This document shows, piece after piece, positions 51,161 through 60,035 of a stretch of 64,000 bases of DNA. Both the position numbers and the translations under genes were made by a program. Each line of letters opens with the position of its first letter. Positions within the stretch are counted from its first letter, which is position 1. The notes under the pieces were generated by a model. That model was not told the DNA's origin and made no database searches. It was given only the letters and a program-made list of their open reading frames with translations. The DNA is from CAYGDP01 sp964348665. Lineage in GTDB: Bacteria > Verrucomicrobiota > Verrucomicrobiia > Palsa-1439 > CAYGDP01. The DNA is taken from the NCBI GenBank assembly GCA_964348665.1, contig CAYGDP010000021.1, positions 6,058 to 70,057 of the forward strand, given 5' to 3'.

Positions 51161-52159
51161 TTACTTCTGCCGTGAGAACTTATGGAGGTGACCGAACTGG
51201 CTCCATTCGGCGACAATGACATTGCCGTCTTTATCGAGGCACGCGCCGTGCGGGGAGTTGCAGATGCCATCTTTCCATTGATCAGCTGGCAGTCCAAAGT
51301 TTGCGCGCTGCCCGGCATTTGGGTTATCGCCCAGTTGGGCGACGATGCTGCCGTCTTTCCCCAAGATCGTGACGCGCCCCTGCAATTCGGGAAACACCGC
51401 ATAATCACCACGAATATGAACAGCGGCGGGCATTCGCAGACCTTTCTGAATCGTCGAGACAAAGTTGCCTTCGATGTCCCAGTGTTGCACGCGGTTGTTA
51501 TTGCGATCGCAAACCAGCAACAGCGGTTTGCCCGACCGGGTATCCATTCCAATGCCATGGCAGGTATTGAATTTTCCCTCGGCCGCGCCGGGTCCTCCGA
51601 ATGCCTTAACGAATTTCGGGGATTTATCTTCGCTTGCTGGATCGGGAGCAAATTTGAGGACGTAATGAGACCCGTAACCATCCGCCACAAAAATCGAGCC
51701 GTCGGGTGCAATCGTGGCGGCGCAAGGCCTGAATCCGCCGCCTACGAACTTGCCTTCGGCGTTCTTGTAGATATCCGCCTCCTTCGGCGCGCGAATCGTC
51801 CACTCTCGCTCGCCTTCCGGCAGCTTGAGTTTGACGACTTGATTGAAGTTTGGCCGCGCCGCGATGATGTATTCAACGCCGCCTTCCTCGATCAGTTCCA
51901 AGCCGTGAATCTGCGTCGGTCCAAAGTTGCGAAGAAATTTTCCGTCCGGGGCGAATACGAGAATTCCGCGCTTGGTATCGGTCGTGACGTAGATATTGCC
52001 GGCCTTGTCAGTAACCACCCCGCCGTGGCACGCGCCGATTGCCTGGTTGTCAGGCTGCGCAACGAAAAAATTCGGTGTGATGTTGAATTTCAGTTCTTCA
52101 GCGCAAGCCATCGTTGCTGCTGCCATTGTTGCGAGTGTGATTGTTTTTGTAAAGTTCAT
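51161..52159 (-). CDS. Secreted NHL-repeat (beta-propeller) protein
   Basis: 332 residues. Signal peptide (TLATMAAATMACA). Then repeated blades of the NHL type, e.g. DKAGNIYVTTDTKRGILVFAPDGKF and APDGSIFVADGYGSHYVLKF (shortened), about six. The ATG at 52159 follows a perfect AGGAGG and overlaps the mobA stop (ATGA). NHL proteins act as binding scaffolds or as lyases and peptidyl-amidating enzymes; no catalytic residue can be named here. Last gene of the 56671-51161 operon. Confidence 0.88.
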   Translation of the reverse strand: MNFTKTITLATMAAATMACAEELKFNITPNFFVAQPDNQAIGACHGGVVTDKAGNIYVTTDTKRGILVFAPDGKFLRNFGPTQIHGLELIEEGGVEYIIAARPNFNQVVKLKLPEGEREWTIRAPKEADIYKNAEGKFVGGGFRPCAATIAPDGSIFVADGYGSHYVLKFAPDPASEDKSPKFVKAFGGPGAAEGKFNTCHGIGMDTRSGKPLLLVCDRNNNRVQHWDIEGNFVSTIQKGLRMPAAVHIRGDYAVFPELQGRVTILGKDGSIVAQLGDNPNAGQRANFGLPADQWKDGICNSPHGACLDKDGNVIVAEWSQFGHLHKFSRQK

Positions 52160-52848
52160 GGTTTCCTCCTGATCTGTTCGTACTCTTTCTGGGTGTTGAT
52201 ATTGTAAAACTCGCGCTCCCAATTGGCAAGCGTTGAAACATCGAAGAAATGGGTCGTCAACGATTTTGCTAAATCATGCATCGCCAGTTTTCGCGCAGCG
52301 ATTCGGCTCTCTACCGCAGGTAGAATTTTGCGCGAATAAACCGCACAGAGCGGTTCGAGGTTGCCATCGTGGGTGGGGACGACGGCGTCGCAGCGTTGAA
52401 ACGCGCGAAGAATACGACGGATGGTATTGGCCGAAATCAACGGCATGTCGCAGGCAAGGAGAAAGATGGCGTCCACAGGCAGGGACGACTGTGCCACTGT
52501 TATTTTTTTGAGCGCCGCGTGCAAGCCGCCAATCGGTCCGAGGTTGGGATGAAAGTCTTGGATTGATGTTATGGAGTGGTGGAGAGGTGGAGTTATGAGC
52601 TTGGATTTTTGTGTGCAAACAAACAACGGCTCGCATCCTGTCTTTGCCAGTTTTTCGAGCTGTAATTGGACAATCGGTTTGCCGCCGATGACCAACTGTG
52701 ATTTATCGCTGCCGAATCGGCTGCTCTTGCCGCCTGCGAGAACAACGCCAGCGATACGGATTGGATTAACCCGCGAATCACGCGAAAAGACGCGAAAGTT
52801 TTTATTCTTTGTTTTCGTGTGTTTAGCGTGTTTCGCGGGCAATCTCAT
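52156..52848 (-). CDS. mobA: Molybdenum cofactor guanylyltransferase MobA
   Basis: 230 residues; attaches GMP to Mo-molybdopterin to make the bis-MGD used by fdsA. Seen: nucleotide-binding LAGGKSSRFGSDKS, the DMPLI motif and PTHDGNLEPLCAVYS. The start at 52848 overlaps the preceding stop by four bases (ATGA); the first 33 residues before IAGVVLAGG are read from a TTCGTG-type repeat, so the N-terminus may be longer than the functional protein. Located in an operon otherwise concerned with sugars, though the formate dehydrogenase cluster is next door. Confidence 0.9.
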   Translation of the reverse strand: MRLPAKHAKHTKTKNKNFRVFSRDSRVNPIRIAGVVLAGGKSSRFGSDKSQLVIGGKPIVQLQLEKLAKTGCEPLFVCTQKSKLITPPLHHSITSIQDFHPNLGPIGGLHAALKKITVAQSSLPVDAIFLLACDMPLISANTIRRILRAFQRCDAVVPTHDGNLEPLCAVYSRKILPAVESRIAARKLAMHDLAKSLTTHFFDVSTLANWEREFYNINTQKEYEQIRRKP

Positions 52849-55055
52849 TTCTGCATCGCCAGCCATTCAATCACCTTCTTCTCGTCCACTTTTTCAAGCA
52901 AGAGCGCGAAAAGCGTTGGCTGCCATGGATCGAGGGTGAAATTGACATGGTCGGTCTGTCCAAGATATTTCTGCTTACGCAAATCATAGACGTATTCGTG
53001 TGCGCCAAATCTGACTTCGAGGTCAATGGGCTTTTCCAGTGCCTCATTGCCGCCCGCCTGCTTGAGATCTTCGCTCATGTGGTAGTTGATGTTGCGCTCG
53101 ATAGCGAAAAGGCGCGCTTTACCTAAAGTATAGCGATAGATGGCAGTGTGGGCGTCAGGCGAATGATATGCAGTCGTTTTGGTAATTTTGCCGTCGGGTG
53201 CAGCAAGTACTATCTCGTTGAGCATTTGTTTCGGGTCAACCAGTGAAACTTGACGACGTAGCGATATTCGAGACAAAATGTTTTTGATGCTTTCATCGGT
53301 CTCAAACTCGTTTTCTCTTGGTTTCGACTGCGGAAGGCTAAAAGTCTCTTGGTTTAACCACCTTCCATGTTCGTCAAATGGTGCAATGGTTTGAATCTTT
53401 TTCGTCGGCGGAAACGAATATGACACGGGTGTTTCCATGATTAGAATTAGATCTTTGATTGCATGTTTTTCGAGTTCGGATGTAGTGAAGTAGCGTAGAC
53501 TGTAGCCGAGATTTTGGATTGTTTGGTATTGGCTATTTCGCTCTCGCGCCATAACGTTGTGCGCAGATTCGTAGCTCGAAAATCGCCGATGCCAAGTCGA
53601 ACCGTCCACGGTGGATTCGAGCAACCAATCCACTTGGATGCTGGGTTGGCTGTAATGGATGACGATGGGGTCGTATTCCCGTTTTGCACGCATAAATAAT
53701 TGCGCAAGAGGGCTGGTTATTTCTTTAAGGACGGGCGCGAGCGCTTTGGCTTTGGGAGTAAGAGCGTAATCGTCGCTTTTCCAATCTATGCAATCTTCGC
53801 TCCACCAAATTATGCAGCCTTTGTCGCCTTCGAGAAGCAAATGCCAGAGTCGCCGCTTGGCATGATTCGTGTCGCTCTCGAATACCGTTGTCATGATCGT
53901 TTTGCCCGGCATGAATGACCCGAAGATCTCGCGGGCGTTGCCGATGTCGTATGGCTCGATCCAATCCACAACTTGCGAGAGTCGCCAGAGGTCGTATCCG
54001 CCAAACGGGTGAGGCATCTGCGTACCTTCGATGCCAACCGGTGTTTCGGGATCAATCTCGTGCGCCGCTGCTCGCAGTTCGCCGAGCACACGCGCGAGCG
54101 AGATGTCCATGTAGGTGCGAAAATCGCACCAGGGCGAGAAGTTCCATCGGGTCGGGTTCTTCCGCGCTTCGATGGGATCGAATTTTAGTTTCTGCAACGC
54201 TTGCCAATCGGGATTGCCGCGCGGGATTGCCAATCCTTCCGCCATTCGGTTTTTGATTTCGTCAGTGGTGAATGGACGCACTTCGTCCCACGACGCGAAC
54301 TTGGTTTCCCACTGGGCATTGAGCGCGGCAAGGTCATTATATTGAGTCTTGAGCCATATGCGGAAGGCGGCGAGAGTTTTCGGACAGAAGCAATAATCGA
54401 ATGGATTGGCCGAGATTGTTGTGGAGAGTTCGTCGCGGATATTATAGGCGACCGGTTTGTTGGGTTTGTGTTTACGGGCGGCGGATCGCATCCGTTCTTT
54501 CGCCCAATCCAGCCATTCCTGGTCGTCGAGGCAGTATTCGCGGATGAACGCGTCCTTGCTGCGACCGGTCTTGCTCCATTCCGTTACGAATTCGTCCCAG
54601 CGATCGCCGCCACCGGGTTTTTGCAACTTTGAATTCCATTTCAGGCAGAGACCTTTGTTGACGATGTTCTCAACATAGTAGGGAAAGTTGGCGTCCACCC
54701 ACGGTTTCGGGTCGGCATCGCCGTGCACCATGCCGGTATTGACGCCCATCTCGCGGAAGCGCTGGAGCACGAGCGGGAATTTTTCGGGTTGTTTGAACGC
54801 CGAATTGCCAACCCACATAATCACGCGGTAATCGCTCCAGGGGCGGAGCTTGGACGGCTCGTCGGCTTGAAGGATGAACGATGAATGATGGATGATGAAA
54901 ACGATGGCGGAAAGTACGAGGATTTTGGAGTGCGAGAGCTTGCTCCCACTTTGGGGCAGGTGTCTTGCCGCCTGCGGGGCTATGGAGTTTCGCCGTAGCA
55001 AGCTATGGCGATTGAAAGCGGCAGCGAGCTGCCGCACTCCAAAGGAACGGATCAT
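52845..55055 (-). CDS. Secreted GH42-like protein with repeat-derived N-terminus
   Basis: 736 residues. A beta-galactosidase-like TIM barrel (about 75-430) is suggested by MWVGNSAFKQPEK, PYYVENIVNKGLCLKWN, VGIEGTQMPHPFGGYDLW (shortened), DWIEPYDIGNAREIF and a C-terminal extension resembling the GH42 trimerisation region. Acidic residues such as NIRDELS and VDWIEPY are candidate catalysts. Odd N-terminus: residues 5-44 are encoded by a 120-bp palindrome-bounded element, followed by a hydrophobic signal (ILVLSAIVFIIHHSSFILQA) partly made of CATCATTCATC repeats. The ATG abuts the upstream stop directly. Confidence 0.75.
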   Translation of the reverse strand: MIRSFGVRQLAAAFNRHSLLRRNSIAPQAARHLPQSGSKLSHSKILVLSAIVFIIHHSSFILQADEPSKLRPWSDYRVIMWVGNSAFKQPEKFPLVLQRFREMGVNTGMVHGDADPKPWVDANFPYYVENIVNKGLCLKWNSKLQKPGGGDRWDEFVTEWSKTGRSKDAFIREYCLDDQEWLDWAKERMRSAARKHKPNKPVAYNIRDELSTTISANPFDYCFCPKTLAAFRIWLKTQYNDLAALNAQWETKFASWDEVRPFTTDEIKNRMAEGLAIPRGNPDWQALQKLKFDPIEARKNPTRWNFSPWCDFRTYMDISLARVLGELRAAAHEIDPETPVGIEGTQMPHPFGGYDLWRLSQVVDWIEPYDIGNAREIFGSFMPGKTIMTTVFESDTNHAKRRLWHLLLEGDKGCIIWWSEDCIDWKSDDYALTPKAKALAPVLKEITSPLAQLFMRAKREYDPIVIHYSQPSIQVDWLLESTVDGSTWHRRFSSYESAHNVMARERNSQYQTIQNLGYSLRYFTTSELEKHAIKDLILIMETPVSYSFPPTKKIQTIAPFDEHGRWLNQETFSLPQSKPRENEFETDESIKNILSRISLRRQVSLVDPKQMLNEIVLAAPDGKITKTTAYHSPDAHTAIYRYTLGKARLFAIERNINYHMSEDLKQAGGNEALEKPIDLEVRFGAHEYVYDLRKQKYLGQTDHVNFTLDPWQPTLFALLLEKVDEKKVIEWLAMQK
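54924..55043. repeat. 120-bp palindrome-bounded element in GH-like gene N-terminus
   Basis: Terminal inverted repeats TTTGGAGTGCG (54924-54934) and CGCACTCCAAA (55033-55043); internal hairpins around GCAAGCTATGGCG and GGCAGCGAGCTGCC. Confidence 0.85.
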
Positions 55056-56201
55056 TTACCCTTTCTTTTTTTTCTTCGGGAACGTCCATGACGGCAAGCG
55101 GATGATTTTGCCGCCTTTCATGGCGGACTCATGCGCGAGAATACCAACGCAGGTCATATTGGCCGATTGTGGCGCGTTAGGGTAGGGGTCGCGGCCTTCA
55201 ACGAGCGCCGTGATAAATTCATGCGCGAGGTGAGGGTGCGATCCGCCGTGGCCGGCGCCTTGCGTAAACGAGAGATGGGTTTTCTTACCGAGATCGTATA
55301 CGCCCTTCGTGGTGAACTGCTGAATGCCTTCGGGGAGACGATGCGCGAAGTCTGGCACTTGAGTTTTCTTCGGAATTTCCGGTTCAGGCAATTTAGCGGT
55401 ATGAATGACGTGCGGTTCGTGCTCGGTCAGTGTCCACTCGAAAGATTTCTTCGAGCCATAGACATCAATGCTCTCCCGATACTGGCGGGCGGTGTCGAAG
55501 AGCGAGCGGATGATGCGAGCGGTGAGATCGGAGTCTTTGAGTTTGATGTGGGCGGTCTCGATGGCGAAGGGCGAGCCGTATTTCTTAATCAGTTCCTTGC
55601 GGATCGTGCCGCTGCCGAAACAGGAGACATATTCAGCGGTGGCGTTGGTTAGCGCGAGCATCGGTCCGACGCAATGCGTTGCGTACCACATCGGCGGCAA
55701 CCCGGGCCAGTAATTCGGCCAGCCATCCATATCTTGCTGATGGCTAGCCTGAAGAAATTGAATTTTGCCCAGCTCACCTTTTTCGTACAACTCTTTGATG
55801 TAAAGAAATTCGCGCGCATAGACGACCGTCTCCATCATCATGTATTTCAGGCCGGTTTTCTTTGCCAAGTCCACGATCTTTTTGCAATCGGCGACCGATG
55901 TGGCCATCGGCACGGTGCAGGCGACGTGTTTGCCAGCCTTAAGCGCCGCGAGGGTTTGCCAGGCATGGTCGGGAATGGGCGAATTGATGTGGACGGCATC
56001 CACGTTCGGGTCTTTGATCAGATCGGCCATTTTGGTGTACCGTTTCTCGATGCCAAATGCGTCGCCGATGGCATCCAGTTTTTCGGGTGTACGCTGGCAG
56101 ATGGCGTACATGTTGACGTTCGGATGTCCTTGGTAGATCGGGATGAACTCCGCTCCAAAACCGAGACCGACGATGGCGATGTTGATTTTCTTCTGACTCA
56201 T
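55056..56201 (-). CDS. Gfo/Idh/MocA-family protein lacking the EKP motif
   Basis: 381 residues. Seen: Rossmann motif IAIVGLGFGAEFIP, NVDAVHINSPIPDH, and the conserved C-terminal block AGHGGSHPHLAHEFI. The catalytic EKP of the family is replaced: KHVACTVPMATS has Thr-Val-Pro where Glu-Lys-Pro is usual. The ATG at 56201 has AGGAG four bases upstream; the longer reading to 56255 would overlap the cupin gene. Whether it is an active oxidoreductase is open. Second gene of a five-gene operon. Confidence 0.87.
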   Translation of the reverse strand: MSQKKINIAIVGLGFGAEFIPIYQGHPNVNMYAICQRTPEKLDAIGDAFGIEKRYTKMADLIKDPNVDAVHINSPIPDHAWQTLAALKAGKHVACTVPMATSVADCKKIVDLAKKTGLKYMMMETVVYAREFLYIKELYEKGELGKIQFLQASHQQDMDGWPNYWPGLPPMWYATHCVGPMLALTNATAEYVSCFGSGTIRKELIKKYGSPFAIETAHIKLKDSDLTARIIRSLFDTARQYRESIDVYGSKKSFEWTLTEHEPHVIHTAKLPEPEIPKKTQVPDFAHRLPEGIQQFTTKGVYDLGKKTHLSFTQGAGHGGSHPHLAHEFITALVEGRDPYPNAPQSANMTCVGILAHESAMKGGKIIRLPSWTFPKKKKKG

Positions 56202-56227
56202 GACTGCTCCTGCGGGTTGAGGTTGGT

Positions 56228-56671
56228 TTATTTTTGAGGACGCAACGAATTCCAAGGCGCTTGCTGCGAGACGTCTTCGATATGAATGCCCGACTCGCCA
56301 TGGGGCGGGCCGAGAATGGCGAGGATACGGGCATTGCGATTGGAATCGTTGAACGTGGCGTGAACGGTGTTGCGTGGCACAAAAATCGAATCACCGCGAC
56401 GGAGGATGTGTTTTTCGCCCTCCAGCCATTGTTCGATCTCGCCGTCGAGCACGTAAATGACTTCCTCCTGATGTGGGTGCGTGTGAAAACTGTGGAATTT
56501 GCCGGGGTCGAACCGCGCCTCAACCACGACGACATCGCGGCAATTGGTTTGGATTGGCGTGCAAAGCCAGGCGATATCACCGGTGTAATGAGATTCGCGG
56601 GGGAACGTTGCGCCGAATTGAAACCGGCCTTTTGCTTTTGAAGTTGGTTTCGGCTGGGTCGCGGTCGTCAT
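56228..56671 (-). CDS. Cupin-domain protein
   Basis: 147 residues; one cupin barrel. Seen: HSFHTHPHQEEVIYVLDGEIEQW with the His/His/Glu metal-site motif and a late His in TVHATFND. Start at 56671 gives a short linker then the barrel; a longer reading to 56842 is rejected because it runs into the divergent gene. First gene of the minus-strand operon, 26 bases before the Gfo/Idh gene. Likely a metal-dependent isomerase or a sugar-binding helper; substrate unknown. Confidence 0.85.
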   Translation of the reverse strand: MTTATQPKPTSKAKGRFQFGATFPRESHYTGDIAWLCTPIQTNCRDVVVVEARFDPGKFHSFHTHPHQEEVIYVLDGEIEQWLEGEKHILRRGDSIFVPRNTVHATFNDSNRNARILAILGPPHGESGIHIEDVSQQAPWNSLRPQK

Positions 56672-56736
56672 GGGGGATTTTTTTGCACGGAACGGGTCGG
56701 CTTTGCAAGGCGAAAGATTGCATGTTATAGAAGGGC

Positions 56737-58875
56737 GTGGACAAACAAGCCGATACTCCACCGCTTCGCTGGTTGCCGCCGAGTGCCAGCGGCCTTCTTT
56801 TGCTTTGGCCGTGCGTGCTGGTGTTGATCTACCTCCTTCCACCGGGATGGTGGAATCTGTGGCTGGGTCTGGATCGCGGCAGTTTCATCACGGAAGCGAT
56901 TAGCTTGGGGCTGGCGACTCTCGGCAACCTGCGATTCGGCGCCAATTTTGGAGCGCTCATGCTCGGACGCACGCTGGATTTGGGCGTGATGACGCTGTTC
57001 TTGGTCAGCGCAACGCTTGTCGGACTGGCCATTCTCCGCGCGCTGAAATGGATTGAGAATCTGACACTGCTGAACGGATTGATGGCCCTCGTAATTGGCG
57101 TGTTGGTTCTAGGTGATGCGGTGCTATTGCTCGGGTTGGCGGGCATGATGTACCCGTGGATTTTTTGGTCGCTGGTGATTGTGCCAGCGATTGTAGCGGC
57201 GGTCTATGACCGCCGTCTATTTCAGACAATTCGGCGGTCGCAGACCGCCGCTACAGAACAATTTGGTCTATTCGAGAAATTCCTGATAGCGCTGGTGATT
57301 CTGGCCGTGGGAATGAATCTCATCGCCGCGTTCACGCCCGAAGCGGAATACGACGCGCTGGAATATCATCTCGGCGCTCCAAAAGAATACCTCCAAGACG
57401 GCCGTATTACGTTTCACGCACATAATTTTTACGCTTCCATGCCAGCCTTGACGGAAATGCTGTATTTGTGGGCGATGGCAGTTCGAGGTGATGGCGCAGC
57501 GAAACTGTTCCATTGGGCGTTCGGCGCCCTCTCGGCTCTTGCCGCCTACGGAATCGGCGCGCGGTTTTTAAACCGTCGCGTAGGAATTTGGGCTGCGGTA
57601 ATTTTCTACACGATTCCGTTTGTCACGGATCTCTCGATGACCGCCCGTATAGATTTGGCCACGACGTTTTTTGCAACGATGGCAGCATGGCAGGCGGCGG
57701 AGTTTATGAGCGATGACCACAGGCAGGGACGCCTGTGCCACCCAAATTTGATATTAGCCGCGATTGCAGCTGGCGCAGCATTCTCGACAAAATATACAGG
57801 CGGACCGGTGATTGCGTTACCACTTGCCCTGGCAATTGGATGGATGATTGGACGTGGGGATGGATGGAAGAATGGCGTCAAAAATACCGCCCTGGTACTT
57901 GCCATTGCTGCAGTTGTTCTTAGTCCGTGGCTGATCAAAAACTTTGTTTTTACGCGCAACCCCGTGTTTCCATTATTGCATGGAATTTTTCAATCGCCAC
58001 AATGGGACGACGCGCGGAACGCCGTCTTTGTTGGGTTTCACTCGCCAAAGTTTTCATCCGAAAAGCTTATGGCGTTCGCACACGACAGTAAGAAATACTT
58101 CTTTGGCGATGCGATGACGACGCCGCTGCTGGTGATGCTAGTGCCGCTGGCGTTCTTCCTTCCAAAATGGTCGAAGGCGGCAAAATTGCTAGCTCTATGG
58201 GCGGGATTGGCAATCGTCTGCTGGTTCGCGTTCACCTTCCGCCCGTGGCGGTTTATTTTTCCGACTTTTCCCGTGCTGGCTGTTCTGGCAGCGTCGGGAA
58301 TCAATTTTTTCGAAACTATCAGTCCGCGAAAATTATTTGCGAGGTTTGTGCTGCCGTTTGTGTTGGTGGCGCAGCTTTGCGTGGTCTTATTGATACTTCT
58401 TATAGACTTGGATGACCGCAATCGACCAGTGCCAATTATTAATGTGGTTACTGATTTTCTAGGTATGACTGAGAAACGCGACTTACTAATCTCAACAGAT
58501 TTTGGACCAATATGGTGGATGGATTCACCCTACGCACAACTGCCGAACGCAGCGGTTGTATTGTATGTTGGAGAAGCGAGGGTATACCACGCTAAACATT
58601 GTAGCCTTTGGAATACGGTCTTTGACAAGAGCAAATTGGGTGAAATGGTTTCTTTATCGACCACGCCTGAACAACTTAATGAGAAGATGCGCGAGCGACG
58701 GATTACGCACATTTACATCAATAGAAGTGAGCTAAGGAGACTTACAGCTCATTATGGTTACTTGAAGGATATGAATTGGAAGCTTTTCGATGAGTTTATT
58801 ACAAAATTTGCTAATCGAATTGATCCATATAAAGAAAATCCTTTGCTGCCATTTGAGATTCATCGCTTACAATGA
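56737..58875 (+). CDS. GT39-like polytopic glycosyltransferase with repeat insertions
   Basis: 712 residues from a GTG start (AGAAGGG upstream). About eleven or more membrane helices. Seen: acidic loop FTPEAEYDALEYHLGAPKEYL (shortened) typical of membrane GT-C enzymes, and a soluble C-terminal domain. Two segments derive from palindromic repeats: residues of about 152-172 (57192-57255, VAAVYDRRLFQTIRRS region) and about 327-334 (57718-57737, DHRQGRLCHP). First gene of a plus-strand operon with a GT4 enzyme and a WecA-type phosphotransferase, so a surface glycan role is inferred. Confidence 0.82.
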   Translation: MDKQADTPPLRWLPPSASGLLLLWPCVLVLIYLLPPGWWNLWLGLDRGSFITEAISLGLATLGNLRFGANFGALMLGRTLDLGVMTLFLVSATLVGLAILRALKWIENLTLLNGLMALVIGVLVLGDAVLLLGLAGMMYPWIFWSLVIVPAIVAAVYDRRLFQTIRRSQTAATEQFGLFEKFLIALVILAVGMNLIAAFTPEAEYDALEYHLGAPKEYLQDGRITFHAHNFYASMPALTEMLYLWAMAVRGDGAAKLFHWAFGALSALAAYGIGARFLNRRVGIWAAVIFYTIPFVTDLSMTARIDLATTFFATMAAWQAAEFMSDDHRQGRLCHPNLILAAIAAGAAFSTKYTGGPVIALPLALAIGWMIGRGDGWKNGVKNTALVLAIAAVVLSPWLIKNFVFTRNPVFPLLHGIFQSPQWDDARNAVFVGFHSPKFSSEKLMAFAHDSKKYFFGDAMTTPLLVMLVPLAFFLPKWSKAAKLLALWAGLAIVCWFAFTFRPWRFIFPTFPVLAVLAASGINFFETISPRKLFARFVLPFVLVAQLCVVLLILLIDLDDRNRPVPIINVVTDFLGMTEKRDLLISTDFGPIWWMDSPYAQLPNAAVVLYVGEARVYHAKHCSLWNTVFDKSKLGEMVSLSTTPEQLNEKMRERRITHIYINRSELRRLTAHYGYLKDMNWKLFDEFITKFANRIDPYKENPLLPFEIHRLQ
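57192..57255. repeat. Two-hairpin REP-like element inside GT39-like gene
   Basis: Outer perfect 14-bp inverted repeat (57192-57205 and 57242-57255); inner hairpins GGCGGTC-TAT-GACCGCC and GGCGGTC-GCA-GACCGCC. Confidence 0.92.
57718..57737. repeat. Short hairpin CACAGGC/GCCTGTG inside GT39-like gene
   Basis: CACAGGC (57718-57724), 6-base loop, GCCTGTG (57731-57737). Confidence 0.75.
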
Positions 58876-60035
58876 AAATCTGCCACATCATCACGCGGCT
58901 GATCGTGGGCGGGGCACAGGAGAACACACTGGCAACCGTGCTAGGGTTGATGAAAAAGCCCGATTGTGAAGTGGATTTGGTCGTCGGACCGCAGGCGGGA
59001 CCGGAAGGAACGCTGATTGAAGAGGCACGGAAACAGGGTGCGAATGTGATCGTCGAGCCATCACTCGTGCGTGAGATTTCGCCGCTCAAGGATTTACGCG
59101 CACGGGGACGACTGACTCGGCTAATTCGAGAAAAAAAATACGATATCGTTCACACTCACAGCGCTAAAGCGGGAATTCTGGGGCGAATGGCGGCTCATCG
59201 CGCTGGTGTGCCTGCCGTCGTGCATACGATTCACGGGCCGACCTTTCACTCGAACCTGCCGCCGCTGACCAACTGGCTCTATACAATGGCGGAGAAGCAC
59301 GTCGCGCCACGCACGATACATTTTATTTCCGTCGCAGACGCGATGACGGAGCAGTATTTGGCGGCGGGGATTGGGCGTCGCGAGAACTACTCGACCATTC
59401 GGAGCGGCGTGGATTTAGGCGCGTATCAAACAGCAGGCCGAGATGAAGCAATAGCAAAAAAACTAGGACTGGCACCTTTGGATCGTGTGGTCGGTAAAAT
59501 CGCTCGTTTGTTTGAATTGAAAGGGCATGAGTATTTGATAAAGGCTGCACCGGCAATTGTGACCGCGGAACCGAACGTGAAGTTCCTGCTGGTGGGAGAT
59601 GGAAATATGCGACCACAGCTGGAGAAGGAGATTGAACGATTGGGATTGCGCGAAAAGTTTATTTTCACGGGATTGGTGTCACCGACGGAGATTCCGCGAT
59701 ACGTGGCGTTAATGGACTTGCTGGTGCATTTGTCGCTGCGCGAGGGTTTGCCGCGGGCGCTGGTGCAAGCGTTGGCCGCGGGAAAACCAGTGGTGGCATT
59801 TGACGTAGATGGCGCGCGCGAGGTGGCGCGCAACGGGGAAACAGGGTTTTTGATCCCAGCGAAGGATATCCACGCGTTGGAGTCGGCAACGATTCGGCTG
59901 TTGCGTGATCGCGAGCTAGCGGCTACGTTGGGCGCTGCGGGGCAGAAATTCGTCCGCGAACAATTTTCCAAGGAGAAGATGGTCGAGGATATTTACAATC
60001 TTTATGTGCGCCTTTTATCGGAGGCAAAACGATGA
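58872..60035 (+). CDS. Glycosyltransferase family 4
   Basis: 387-residue GT-B enzyme. Seen: N-terminal KICHIITRLIVGGAQENTL typical of GT4, central VVGKIARLFELKGHEYLIKA, and the nucleotide-sugar site SLREGLPRALVQALAAGKPVVA (shortened). The ATG overlaps the previous stop (ATGA) and the stop overlaps the next ATG, so three genes are co-translated. Probably adds a sugar to a lipid-linked oligosaccharide in the cytoplasm. Confidence 0.92.
   Translation: MKICHIITRLIVGGAQENTLATVLGLMKKPDCEVDLVVGPQAGPEGTLIEEARKQGANVIVEPSLVREISPLKDLRARGRLTRLIREKKYDIVHTHSAKAGILGRMAAHRAGVPAVVHTIHGPTFHSNLPPLTNWLYTMAEKHVAPRTIHFISVADAMTEQYLAAGIGRRENYSTIRSGVDLGAYQTAGRDEAIAKKLGLAPLDRVVGKIARLFELKGHEYLIKAAPAIVTAEPNVKFLLVGDGNMRPQLEKEIERLGLREKFIFTGLVSPTEIPRYVALMDLLVHLSLREGLPRALVQALAAGKPVVAFDVDGAREVARNGETGFLIPAKDIHALESATIRLLRDRELAATLGAAGQKFVREQFSKEKMVEDIYNLYVRLLSEAKR

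Noticed and set aside
51182..52207. 341-residue plus-strand ORF over the NHL gene
   Set aside because: Shadow ORF; minus-strand gene has a signal peptide, AGGAGG site and NHL repeats.
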